Source: Morella rubra
Lineage: Eukaryota > Streptophyta > Magnoliopsida > Fagales > Myricaceae
Assembly (NCBI GenBank): GCA_003952965.2
Contig: RXIC02000120.1
Span: 62,001-126,000 of the forward strand
Direction of reading: 5' to 3'
DNA: 64,000 nucleotides
A program made the translations under genes and the position numbers. How positions within the stretch are numbered: the first letter of the stretch is position 1; the number at the start of each line of letters is the position of its first letter. The notes beneath the pieces are model-generated. The model did no database searches and was not told the DNA's origin. It worked only from the letters and a program-made list of their open reading frames with translations. Below, piece by piece: positions 36,422 through 46,967 of the stretch.

Positions 36422-37864
36422 CCAATTCCTCAATATTAAGCGGTTCTCTTTTGATCTCGTCGACGCTTTTGGTGAGTATTTTTCTTTTCTTTAAGTCTTA
36501 TCTATGAGGAAGTTTGGATTCGGGATTTCGAGACTTCGAGATTTATTTTGGGTTGCTGTAGGGTGATAATATGTGGGATTTGGGGAAATTTCGTGTTTGA
36601 TAGAGATGAGTGTTGCTGGAATTTTACCATTTAGTTTATAATGGAGATATATATGGATTAAGGTGCAAAAATGGTGTATTAGGGGCTGTCCAAATTTTAC
36701 AATGTGGATTATGTGATGGTTTCTAAGGCTAAGAGTGTTCCTAAGGAAATGCTTTAGCTAGTGTAGTAGTTTTATTATTTTAGAATCGTATAGAATGATT
36801 CGAACTCCATGTTGATATTGATGAATGATATTTAAATTTATTTAGGTTCTGATTGATTATTCAGCAATCTTTTGAGGAACTTTAAGTTTCAGGTTAAGCA
36901 TTTGAGGTAAGTGTCTTTCAATGAGATTTTTTATGAAATTCTTATTTGTGGAAAATAAGTGCACAATTGTTAAATATTTCTTTTACAAATCGAAACTGGT
37001 TTGGATGAGTTATTGTGAATTCTTGGATTTTGAAAATGTTGGATTTTAAACGTGCACTGTATTTTAAACAATTTTGATGTGTTAGGGGAATTGAACAAAT
37101 TTTGGTAAAAATTGGATTTCACGAAACTCATTTGAAATTTGGCCTATTTTGTGAAATTTGTGTTATGAGCATACTATCAAGCTATCTTCGTGCTGACTGT
37201 TGGAGTCTTTGTAACCATTGTCTTTGTGTTGAGGTCTTTGTGACCATTGATAATTTCACTATGTTGCTTGGCTTGAGATATTTTGTTATAAATTATGTTT
37301 AAATTTGGTATTGCTCACTACATTTTTTTAATCTTGGTTATATTTATAAAATTTTCATTTCCCCTACCCCATTGATTGCTACTTACTGAGCTAGTTGTAG
37401 CTCACCACTTACTTCTATTTTCAGATTTAGCGGTCGGTGGCAGCGAGTAGTAGGAGATCTCGAGTGGTAGTTTTGAGAAGGTGCAAGTTGCAGGGTTATC
37501 GAATAAGAGTCCTCTGGAGACTTTTGTAGTAATTTAATTTGGAGACTTTAGTAATTTTATTTCATTTGGAAAAACTTTTTATTTGGACCCTCTTTTACTT
37601 TTAAGATTTGAGGATTTTGAGAGTAGTGCTCTGACTAGACTTTTGGATTTCATATTTTCATATTTTCATTTTGTGGATTGTTTGTGATTATTAAGTGGTG
37701 GAATGAAATTTTCTTCTGAATTTTCTTTGTTGAAAAGAATTTGCTTGTAAGCAGGGTGAAAAGCTCCCTTCAGACGTCACTCTATACGTTTGAACTTTTG
37801 GTCGGGGCGTTGCATATCTGATAGAAGCTCTTGTGTTTTATTGAATTTTTTTTTGACAGTATAA
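36422..37864. other. Non-coding DNA right of CACTA1, possibly an old LTR
   Basis: No protein-coding gene was recognised. The plus strand shows splice-like words (gtgagtattt, gtaagtgtct, ttttcag) and the phrase tgagctagttgtagctcacc. It approaches ggggcgttgca near 37815, whose inverse tgcaacgcccc resembles LTR starts of some plant Gypsy elements. CACTA1 interrupted this sequence, since its left continuation lies at 22900-23117. Calling it an LTR is a weak inference. Confidence 0.3.
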
Positions 37865-37956
37865 AGCTACAAAGTTCTATTTTCAAATTAGCTCCAGCTT
37901 TGAATCATTTAGCTCGATTATTTCCCATGGTTTACACAGATCGAGTACTGCTTTAA
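37865..37956. repeat. Local repeat, copy A
   Basis: The words gctacaaagttctattttca, gaatcatttagctcgatta and catggtttacacagatcgag recur, in the same order and with changes, at 41494-41588 (copy B) and more weakly at 41913-42010 (copy C). It is non-coding. Confidence 0.7.
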
Positions 37957-38189
37957 AGATACCGTGGCACAAGGAGAGGGGTTAAGGGTAGATGAATAGA
38001 GGATGACGTTGGAAATATTTTTTTTGAAAGAAAAATCTTTTTATTAAAGAAAATTTGAATTTTGGTGGAGGATAATGGCCTCGCCGGCCGCCCCCAGATC
38101 AATGCCGATTCAAGGGTAAATTAACTTGCTTAAGGTCGCACCTGAGATAGAGGCCTCTTTTTATAGTGTAAGAAAGGGAAAAAAAAGAA

Positions 38190-38535
38190 AAAAAGGAAAT
38201 AAGTAAATGACATGACAGAAGCGCGTATGATATGAAAGGCCCCGATGTAAATGACATGGCAGAAGCGCTAATGAAAGACACGGTGAAACAAACGAAAAAA
38301 GAAAGAAAGAGGTTAAAAGTGACGTAAAGTGTATGAAAGGAAAGAAAAACAAATAAAAAAAGAAAAAAATAAATGAAATGAAAGAAGAAGCACGTAAGAC
38401 ATGAATAAGGGCCCCGATGCCTGACCAATCAATAAAAAGAAAACACCGTGGAAAAGGAACAAAAAGAAACAAAGAAGTAAAACTACAAGTGACGTAAAGT
38501 AAAAAAAAGTACAGAATACTTGAGAGAAGTAAGTG
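38190..38535. repeat. Purine-rich tandem duplication of about 170 bp
   Basis: Two successive units share aaatgaXatgaXagaag, a ggccccgatg word, a cacggtgaaac/caccgtggaaa word, a run of aaag/gaaa, and agtgacgtaaagt at the end (38320-38332 and 38491-38503). The long ORFs read here on the minus strand are only the Phe/Ser-rich complement of this purine tract. Confidence 0.6.
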
Positions 38536-39036
38536 CGAGTATCGGACGGATGGGGTCATTCCAATTCTTGACGCAGAATAGAATAGAGATTATCCTGGCT
38601 AGTTTAACAAGGCATTTGTAAAGAAAATACAGGATTCATCCCAAAATTTAAAGAGAATTCTCCAATTCAAAATAATCATGTATGTTACAAAAAAAAAAAA
38701 AAAACTACCCACAAGCCGGGTTAAAATAGCTAAAATCCAATCCCTAATGAGATTTTACCAAAATTAAATAGACTGCAAAATCTGGCCAAATCGGGTTCAG
38801 AAATAATTCCTAAACGGTAAAGGAAAGAAAATCATAACTAAAAATAGGTTTTTGAGAGGGAAAACAGCGGATTTAGGGCTCGAAACGAGGCGCACCAAGC
38901 GTAGCTAGGTGACCACGACGTGCGCGCTGAAAAGAGCTTTCCGAATTGGGGTCATGGGCGCGAAATCGGATACTCGTAGCCAAAGTTATGACCAAAAAAC
39001 CGACACGTGCATGAAAACTGCCCCAATTAGGTTAGA
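38536..39036. other. No gene recognised
   Basis: Unassigned sequence between the purine-rich repeat and the possible captured gene fragment. It holds a short poly-A tract near 38690 and no ORF of interest. Confidence 0.5.
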
Positions 39037-39440
39037 TTACAATTTCTTGCCATCCTTGCGCTGATCTACCCACTCAAGGTAATTCAGTGCCATCAATGTG
39101 TAATCTGACAGCTCAGCGTCGTCTGACTCGGCTCCCTCTGCATCAATTCTGATTCTGGTATTCACTGGAATGGAAAATTTTATTACAGGAATGGAACCAG
39201 AATTTTCGGAAACGGAATCCGAAAATTCCGGCTCCATATCTGCAAGATCTCAGAGATTTCAAATATTGAGAGGGGCTTTCGACATTTTCTTTATCAGCGG
39301 TGGTAGTGTTAGAGGTAGCAGTAGAATAATGATAACAGTTTTGAGCACGAATTGAAATCCTTAGACGACAACAATGATACCCAGAAAGCAAACGATTCGA
39401 GAAGAGCTGAAGAGGTTGATAGATTAGCAGTCGTAGCCAT
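39037..39440 (-). pseudogene. Possible captured fragment of a host gene inside hAT-type sequence
   Basis: On the minus strand an ATG at 39440 opens MATTANLSTSSALLESFAF, a Ser/Thr-rich start like an organelle-targeting peptide. It closes after about 43 codons. Another frame continues RISIRAQNCYHYSTATSNTT and ENVESPSQYLKSLRS. A third ends NTRIRIDAEGAESDDAELSD, YTLMALNYLEWVDQRKDGKK, L and a stop at 39037. The last block looks truly coding. Between the blocks is a ggaattttcggattccg-type inverted word like hAT subterminal sequence. I do not recognise the protein. It may be a gene fragment picked up or interrupted by a hAT element. Confidence 0.4.
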
Positions 39441-39477
39441 TTTTAGAGGTAGAAAAGCAGAGGAATCGGCAGCAACC

Positions 39478-39622
39478 AAAATCCAGCACCCAAGACGAAA
39501 ATTTCAAAATGAGAATTGATCACAAATCCAAAATCCAGCAACCAAAATCGATCACCAATCCAACAGCCCCAAATTGATCATCAATCCAAAATCCAGCAAA
39601 CAAAATGGAAATTTCAAAATGA
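39478..39622. repeat. Short imperfect repeats (aatccaaaatccagcaa)
   Basis: The words aatccaaaatccagcaa, ttgatcaYcaatcca and aaatttcaaaatgag each occur twice within 145 bp. The arrangement suggests a tandem duplication of about 60 bp with drift. Confidence 0.6.
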
Positions 39623-39639
39623 GTTAGAGAGAGAGGTTA

Positions 39640-39889
39640 CCTGCCTCTGCCGCCGCGAGAAAGGCTAACATTTGGGCTGAGTATTATGTGGATCTTGTAG
39701 GTCAACTCGTAGCTTGATTTGAGAATTTGCTTTGTTATCCAGCGATTAACGCCGCACTCCGAATCTACTTCCATCTTCATCAACGTCTTTGAAAAGAAAG
39801 CCCTAGACAACGAAACTAGATGGACCTTCTGAAGCAAGAAGAGGTGTCTGGAGACACGGAGATAGAGAGAGAGAGAGATGACTGAGGGT

Positions 39890-39928
<39 letters not shown>

Positions 39929-40291
39929 GCGAGAGAGTTGCGAGAGATAGAGAGAGACGCGAGAGTTGACAATATGTGCGCAAGTGAGAGAGATCGGGAA
40001 GGAAAACTGGAAAAGAGGAAAAAAAAGTGAGACTCTTACTGAAGAAAAGTCTAGAAGAAGGGAGACTGAAATGATCAATCTCCCCGCGTGACGTCGTGAC
40101 CTCGGTCAAAATGACCCGGGTCACCTATTTTTTTTTAAAAAACAAGGCTAAACATTTTTTTAAAAAAATGTCGGAACAAGAAATTCCGGCATTCCGATTT
40201 TGGAATTTTCTATATTTAGGATCCGGTTCCAGTACCGGAATAGACCGGAACCGAAATTTTCGGTACTAACCGGATAAAATACTCACCCTTA
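39640..40291 (-). mobile_element. Terminal part of a hAT element related to the one at 54281-58897
   Basis: The right end CACCCTTA at 40291, inverted, gives TAAGGGTGAGTATTTTATCC, the same terminal word (TAAGGGTG) as the complete hAT at 54281. Inward there follow ccggttccggtctattccgg-type repeats, a gtgacccgggtca word (gtgacctgggtca in the complete element) and a CT-rich leader with a GA/CT microsatellite, in the same order. It therefore looks like the 5' terminal and leader region of a relative, on the minus strand. The other end was not found. The 8-mer gacagaag follows the end, but no matching left copy beside a terminus was seen. Confidence 0.65.
39893..39926. repeat. (GA)n microsatellite
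   Basis: An uninterrupted GA run inside the leader of the partial hAT element. Confidence 0.95.
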
Positions 40292-40872
40292 GACAGAAGA
40301 AAAAAAAAATAGCATTTGTGTGATAAAATTTTGAGTTAAGAAAATTAGTGACAAAATAAAGAGATATAATTTGAATAAAATTTTCATATTTATTATAATA
40401 AAAATTGATAATTTCTTAAAAAAGATTATTTTATAAAAAAATATGCCAAAATTTCGCCGAACAAACTCTATTGCACAGACAAGCCTATTATAACTTAGAA
40501 CGGTAGAATAATGTTCGTAGCGTAACTTTTTTCTTATAGGTCTGAGAATAACCACATATTCAGGTATAAAACAAAAGTAAATGAAATGACGTAAAGCTGC
40601 GAGGCAGAGCAATTTAACAATTATTCTATTTTAATTTTATTACTTTTTCTTTTAAATATATAATAAAAAATTAATCTCAATTTTTCTATTTAAGTCTAAA
40701 TTTTAAATTCGACATCTATCTTTTTTCTTAATTTTTTTTTTCTCTTCTCTTTTCTATCTTCTCTCTCTTCTCTATGCAAAACTAATCCAATTTCTTCTAG
40801 TTATCACATATTAAATATAATTAATTTTAACTGAAGATTGTTCTAAGTTTAACCACTTATAATCTTGGTGTC
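40292..40872. other. AT-rich DNA, no gene recognised
   Basis: AT-rich sequence with a pyrimidine tract near 40730-40770. The minus ORF at 40289-40612 is Phe/Ile-rich and has no family features. Confidence 0.5.
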
Positions 40873-40902
40873 AGGTTTTATTATTCTAACCTTTATACTC
40901 TT

Positions 40903-41335
40903 GTGTTTTTATTTGAATATTTACACCTATTTAATGTTAAAAAATTCAAATATTTAGAGAATGATGATTTAAAAAAATATTGTTTGAATCTTAAAAGCTT
41001 TTTAAAATATGGTGAATATTTTGACATAGATAGTTTCGATTTATTTTTAGAATTAATAGTATTAAAAGAAGCTTTGCAACTTAAAATCAACACTCCAATA
41101 CAAATATTAAATTATATAAAAAAATTAAATTATTTTCTAAATACTTGCCTTGCTAATTATAGAATACTCTTAACAATATTAGTGATATTAATTGCTTCGA
41201 TAAAAAGAAAATTTTCAAAACTTAAATTAATAAAATCCTATTTATGGTTACGGTATCACAAGAAAAAGTAATTAATGGATTAACTATTCTATCAAAAATC
41301 TATAAAACTAGAAAAATTGTTTTTAGACCCATGGC
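40903..41335 (+). pseudogene. C-terminal fragment of a ZMYM1/TTF-type hAT transposase
   Basis: The plus frame reads DIDSFDLFLELIVLKEALQL, TPIQILNYIKKLNYFLNTCL and RILLTILVILIASIKRKFSK, LKLIKSYLWL. This matches the conserved dimerisation region of plant hAT proteins of the TTF-zinc-finger/ZMYM1-like group (normally ...SAERSFSKLKLIKSYLRS). After WLR the frame breaks, and SQEKVINGLTILSKI continues in another frame at about 41257-41300. N-terminal domains are absent. It is a dead fragment of a hAT lineage different from the RICESLEEPER-type copy at 54281. Confidence 0.8.
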
Positions 41336-41493
41336 TACAAGAAGTGGCTCATGATGAGGTAGTTTGACAAGTGGATTATCGCATGGCCGCGCCGGGGGAT
41401 GATGAGGTAGCTTGAATCAGACCCATCCGCCGGCGGTTAGTCAAGTCGAAGTGTCTCATTTATTGTCAAGAGAAGAGAGGGCCGGGGTTTCCA

Positions 41494-42175
41494 TGGCTAC
41501 AAAGTTCTATTTTCAAGTTAGCTCCATCGATCTTTGAATCATTCAGCTTGATTATATATTTCCATAGTTTACACAGTACTGCTTTAATTTTTTTTAGCAT
41601 TAAATTACTGACGCACGCTAATCATGATAATATTTAAGGTACGTTAATTGCGAGTAATTTTCTCGGGGCTCCTACCTATATATGCAAAATACATTTCAGT
41701 TCGGCTATAACTTATATTATATATACTCATGTGATTAGTTGCTATAATTAGTTAATTAACTTACCAGTAAGGATAATCGTTCATGTGAACATGATAGTAT
41801 ATATATGTATATTTACTCACCAGTAATATACGTAACGTGAAAAGTATAAGAGTTGTTTTAATATTTTCTATTAAGATATATTAATGTTCGGCCATTGAAC
41901 ATAGGCTATTAGCCAAATTCTATGTTCCAATTGACTCTTTGAATCAGTTAGCGGCCGGAGTATATATATATATATCTTTCCCATGGTTTAAACAAAACTT
42001 CTTTAATTTTTTTTTGTACCGATAAAAAGACAGCCCACAGTTTATTATACCAATATGGTATGAAATAGGGAATTTGTTCCTTCTATATATGTACGAAAGA
42101 TACATCGCAGTGCGGCTATATATAACTAAGATATATACTGTGCGATATTTAATTAGCTGTAAATAATTATGATGG
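41494..42175. repeat. Diverged tandem duplication of about 420 bp (local repeat copies B and C)
   Basis: Copy B starts gctacaaagttctattttca at 41496; copy C starts near 41913 (gccaaattctatgttccaat). Both continue with ctttgaatcaNttag, a tttccNatggttta word, a gctttaatttttttt word, and further on a ctatatatg...gcggctataNNtta block (about 41670-41740 and 42085-42140). The identity is patchy, so the duplication is old. Copy A lies 3.6 kb to the left. Confidence 0.55.
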
Positions 42176-42989
42176 GTTCAATCGCTTGCAACAGTACTTA
42201 AGATTAATTTTCCCCATCAAGGATATAAATTAGATCACAATAATATATAATAATTTTTTATTTACAATGTTATAAGGGTAGCTACGAATGAGGTGCATTG
42301 TTATAATTTGTTCCCAAACCCAGCATATACTAAATTAAGAACATTCAAAACACTGTTTTTTTTTTTTTTTTTGAGTGAAAGGTGAAGATAATTAAATAAA
42401 ACACTTTGTTTCGAAACAATGTTTCGTACACACATTTTATTGGATGGAGTAAAGTGTCCAAGTCGGTATTGAGGATCCCTATACTATTCTACTGAATCTA
42501 TGTTCGAAGGCTGTTTCTTTAAACCATTTATAAGTTGGCATTAATATATTAATATATTTGTAAAAAAATATGAACATATTATATATGTGTGCGCGTGTAA
42601 GATTGGTTATAGTGAACAGTTTTAAATGTCGCTCTTCACTTTTTTACCTTAAAATGGAATATAGCTAGGGAAGCAATACAAGTGAAGTCAACACATAACT
42701 GGTTTCCCAATTGAAGTTTCTGCGTACAGTCAACCAAAAATACTTTACCGATCGTGTTCGTGCAGACAAATTTTATGGTAATTGGAGAGTACACGTTTGA
42801 ACCATCTAGGTGGGATTGAATATAGTTGGGATCTCAGTTCATAGTTTATAAAACACTACATGCTTTTCGTTGTTTATCGTTAAAGAGAGTTCATACTTCA
42901 TACGAGCCAAGGCCTAGCCTGTTAGTAAGTTATTGTTAATGTTATTATATTACTGTCCTGTAGGCAGCAAACATGCATGCACATAATTT
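42176..42989. other. No gene recognised; upstream flank of FATB
   Basis: AT-rich intergenic DNA with a poly-T tract near 42357-42372. No ORF of interest. The right part is the likely FATB promoter side. Confidence 0.5.
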
Positions 42990-43252
42990 TTTCTAAGCCG
43001 GGAGAAGAGTAACTGTGAAGGGGAGGCGGATTGTCATAAGACGGAGATTACTATAAGTAATAAGGTTTGTGCTTCCCCATTCTGCGCCACCCAGGCAAGA
43101 ACTAGCCCTAAATTCCACATTCCTCTCTTTCTCTCACTTGCCAAATTCCCGCGTCTTGGATTGTGAAACCAAACTCGGGAAGTAGAGCAAGGGAGAAATT
43201 AGCTGATAGAAGGAGAAAAAGAAGAACACTTAACGAGATCGCAAACCGGCCT

Positions 43253-43420
43253 GTGAGTAGAAGTTACTAACATATATATCATGTGTGCTGTTAGTGTGTC
43301 ATGCGTATGTGGTGGAAACTGGAACTTGCTCACGACATATTAAGTAGTTTTTGCTTTGTTTTCTATTCTTCATTTGAAACGATGTTTTGTTTGTTGCTGT
43401 GTGATTCCTATTTTCTGAAG
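43253..43420 (+). promoter_or_regulatory. Probable intron in the FATB 5' UTR
   Basis: A donor CCT|GTGAGTAG at 43252/43253 and an acceptor TTCTGAAG|GTTCC at 43420/43421 fit a leader intron. The flanking leader is CT/GA-rich and ends 69 bp before the ATG. A leader intron is common in plant FATB genes, so this supports a complete ancestral gene. Confidence 0.5.
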
Positions 43421-43489
43421 GTTCCGAGTGAAACAGCACTCTGACCGGCCAAAAGGTTTCCCGAGTCCCGTGAGTTCTACTGCTTCATC

Positions 43490-45968
43490 ATGGTCGCCAT
43501 CGCTGCTACTTGCGCTTTCTTTCCTGCAGCCTCTCCGGCTCCAGACTCTAGAGCAAAGCCCGCCCCCAAGCTCCTCAATTTTGGAGGAATGAAGTCAAAA
43601 TCTGCTGAGGCTTCCGGTGGCTTTCAGGTCAAGACAAATGCCGATGCCCACGCCAAAATAAATGGTACCGAAGTTAGGTTTACAACACCAGTAACCTGAA
43701 ACTTCCCTTAAGACAACACCTGATCAGAAGCAGTGGACGATACCTGATTGGCAACCATTAATGCAGTCCGACATAGACATGGATCTTTTTGGCTCAGGGA
43801 GACTTGATCAGAATGGTTTAGTGTTCAGGCAGAATTTTTTAATTCGATCATATGAAGTAGTTGCAGACGGTACATCGTCTCTGGAGACTCTGATGAATCA
43901 TTTACAGGTATTATGTACCTGCATTTTGAGCAACTGGACCGAATCGAGACGTCTCGGCATAATATGAAGGACCATACTCTTTTTCATAGCCTCGATTAAC
44001 TCTTCAAAATATAAACCATTTCCCTGGCCTGATTTCCAAAATTCCCGTTGTGTAACGATTGTTGTGCTTTAGGGCATATGCATCTGAGGTTTCTTCTTCA
44101 TGAGCAGTTCTCTTATTTCTCCTGCTTTTGGTTTCAGGAAGCTTCAATAAATCACGGTAAGAGTCTTGGACTTGTCGGTGAGGGCTTTGGTGCAACGCCA
44201 GGGATGAGCAAAAAGAACCTCATGTGGGTTGTCAAACGAACGCAGGTTGTCGTAGATCGCTATCCTACTTGGTATGTGACAACTTTATATATGATGCACA
44301 TACTTTTCCCTATTCAACCGGTAATGATCAGAATGAACTAACAATTGATTTCCTCTAGTCATCACCTGTGCCTGAGTACTTGGGATTGTTGATTCTAAGT
44401 AGTCAGACGTTACTGCTTTCAACTCAAACATTAATGAAGATTGGGTATAGTTCGTGCTTGAGGGCTAACATTAATTTTAGAGATCTAGTATACAAATTTT
44501 GGAGAGTACCGCTTGGTCTGAACTAATTATGTTGACGAGTTATGTAACAATATCCGCGTTTAGCCTCCCCTATGAGCTATCATGCAATATCATCGCGGTT
44601 ATGAAGAAGCGACAATCAGAGTTTATAAGTTGATTTGCAATGTTCAGTAGAAAGTGATGGTTTTTAATTATGTTTTTGTCTTGCAGGGGTGATGCTGTCC
44701 AAGTACAGGGTTGGTTCCACATGTCTGGAAGGAATGGTTTACGTCGCGATTCCCTTTTTCGTGACTCTAAAACCGGCGAAACTCTTGCAAGAGCCTCCAG
44801 GTAGGGTATTTTAAAGATTTTTTTGATACGTTTTATTTTCTGTCGATTCCTTCTCTATGTTCGCAGAGAGATAATTAATTTAGCTGGATGCAACTTTTGA
44901 TATCTGCTGCATGGTGGTGTTTGAAGGCGCATCTAATTCTAGCAAACTAATCTGAGAACAGGGATAATCAAATAGGACCCCATAATAGTTTTCCAGTATC
45001 ATGTGTGAAAAGGTTGTCATGCTTTTGGTTTTGATGACTTTGCAGTCTATATGTTCTTGTAAATAAACAAACAAGGCAGCTGTCGAAGATGCCAGAAGAA
45101 GTTCGACTGGAACTAGAGCCTTACTTTCTGGATTCTAACTCTATTGCGGAAGAGGATAGCAGAAAACTACAAGAACCTGGCGAGAATGAAACAGACTTTG
45201 TCCGTGCTGGGTTCACAGTAAGGGCAATATTTGATAAGCTAATTTTACCAATCATTAAATTATCTCCAATGTTGAATCTAGGTAGCAGCTCATATGTTGT
45301 TTTATAACTTGGCAGTTATTTCTTTTCCTTTTAAACTTGCAGACTAGATGGAATGATTTGGATGCCAATCAGCATGTTAACAATGTGAAGTACGTTGGCT
45401 GGATCCTCGAGGTAGCTATTCAACCTAATTCATTCTTTAGTCTGTCGTTCCATTACTGCTTTTAGTTTACTAGATGGATAGCCATATCTAATTCTAAAAG
45501 GAATGCATTATGGTTCCATATACATGTCCCGCGGATTTGTCCTGTTCTGGGTTTCTGGAAGGAAACAGATTGACCTGTTTTACGTTCACCTGTTTTTCTC
45601 ATTCTGCTGCAGCTGGCTATTTTAGATTTCGTTATATGTTATCTGTGGCTGTTGAATGTTCACATGTCAATATAATCAAAAGTCGATGTGGGCGGTTGCA
45701 GAGTGCTCCAGTGAAGATCATGGAAAGCCACGAGGTTTCTGCAATGACTTTGGAGTATAAAAGGGAGTGTGGGAAGGACTACTTGCTCCAGTCATTGACT
45801 ACCGTCTCACGCAATAGCGTTGGTAATTTGGCCGTCATTAAGTGTCAACACTTGCTTGGACTTGAGGATGGAGAAGAGATTCTGAGGGGAAGGACTGTAT
45901 GGAGGCCCAAATATGCCGACAATTCAGGGGCGGTTGGTCAGACGCAGATCCCATCTGAAAGCACCTAA
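43490..45968 (+). pseudogene. FATB: Acyl-ACP thioesterase FATB with damaged exon 1 (six exons)
   Basis: FATB releases saturated fatty acids (mainly C16:0) from acyl-ACP in plastids. Exons: 43490-43907, 44138-44271, 44687-44800, 45046-45217, 45343-45411, 45702-45968, all with GT/AG. The start MVAIAATCAFFPAASPAPDS is a typical FATB transit peptide. It stops at TGA 43697-43699. With a one-base shift, family text resumes as QKQWTIPDW and then LFGSGRLDQNGLVFRQNF. About 27 residues with the usual hydrophobic anchor (before the KQW word) are missing. Downstream exons are clean: NHLQ|EASINHGKSLGLV, KKNLMWVVKRTQVVVDRYPT, GRNGLRRDSLFRD, SKMPEEVRLELEPYF, DLDANQHVNNVKYVGWILE, LEYKRECGKDYLLQSLT. The Asp/Asn/His of DLDANQH and the Glu of LEYKRE, proposed catalytic residues, are kept. 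From an internal ATG at 43761 the frame is open for 300 codons. Either the lesion is recent or the shorter form is used. Confidence 0.85.
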
Positions 45969-46056
45969 TCACGACTTTTTTCCCCGTGACCATCGCCTTG
46001 TGGAGAATCCTCAGTGCATTCCTTATTCAAATATAATGTATTACTTCTGATCTTTT

Positions 46057-46375
46057 TGTTGGGGTCCACACCCATAAGATAGACTTGGAATAGAAGTAGA
46101 CTTTGAGTAGAAGTTTACTTGCTCCTACTCCAAGTTTAGGGTTTTCTCTTTGTATCTTTTCCTATAAATAGAAAATTATGTTATAGGAGTAATGTGCGCG
46201 TGAGCATTGGGTAGAGAGAGAAAAAGAGAAAGAGCGTGGTGTGGCTATTGTAGAGTGATTTTCTTAAGCGTTCTTAATAAAATTGCTTTGGGGTGGACGT
46301 AAGCCGGTTGGGGCCGAACCACATAAATTCTTAGTGTTCTTTTTTTATTTTTATTTTTGTGTCGTTTTCCCAACA
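46057..46375 (+). repeat. 5' LTR
   Basis: A 319-bp terminal repeat, TGTTGGGGTCC to CCCAACA. It contains a TATA-like tataaata at 46163-46170 and an aataaa word near 46277, as expected for LTR transcription start and 3' end signals. Confidence 0.92.
46163..46170 (+). promoter_or_regulatory. TATA box of the 5' LTR
   Basis: The word tataaata lies in the middle of the LTR, after a pyrimidine-rich stretch. The same word is at 48196-48203 in the 3' LTR. It could in principle drive transcription rightwards from the FATB 3' UTR. Confidence 0.6.
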
Positions 46376-46377
46376 AG

Positions 46378-46390
46378 TGGTATCAGAGCC
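46378..46390 (+). other. Primer-binding site (initiator Met-tRNA type)
   Basis: The sequence tggtatcagagcc starts two bases after the 5' LTR. This is the standard plant Met-tRNA-complementary primer site of Copia-type elements. Confidence 0.9.
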
Positions 46391-46967
46391 AAATTCGAGG
46401 GGCTGGAGTGGTTTTTCGGGAGGAAGCAGAGAAGGTCCGAAAATTCAAAGTGGTCCAATCGGAGATTGGAGGGCACCAGCCTACAGAGAAGGTCGAGACG
46501 AAGCCGTAGGTCGCAATCCGTTGTCGGAGAATACCGGACGCGCCTTCACACTCCACCGTAAATCAGAGGACATCGTCCACGCACACACATGCGCCGAAGA
46601 GAGGTAGCACGCATGGGCCTCACTCTCCTTACGCGTCGCACGCACACGCACACAGTCAGCTGCCCACGTGTCCTGCCATGTCATCATCCACGTCAGCAGT
46701 GGGTCCCAGTGTCACGCAGGCATTGCCACATCAGCAGAGGGTCCCAGTTAGCGCCACATTAGCAGTTTGCCACGTCAGTAGAGAATATTCTGGGGAATCA
46801 GAATATTCCAAAGATTCCAGTTTTGTTCCGGAGTGGTTTTTCTACCTATTCAAGGGCTTTTAGGCCAGTTTTCGAGCAGGTCAGATCGATTCCTAAGGTT
46901 TTGGGCCATCCCGGATCCATGGTGCAGTCAGAATTTTGAAACTCGCCCTCGATCAGTGTGAATTGAG

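Noticed and set aside
38099..38559. Phe/Ser-rich minus ORFs of 109 and 132 codons resembling membrane proteins
   Set aside because: They are the complement of the purine-rich tandem repeat; the hydrophobic look is compositional.
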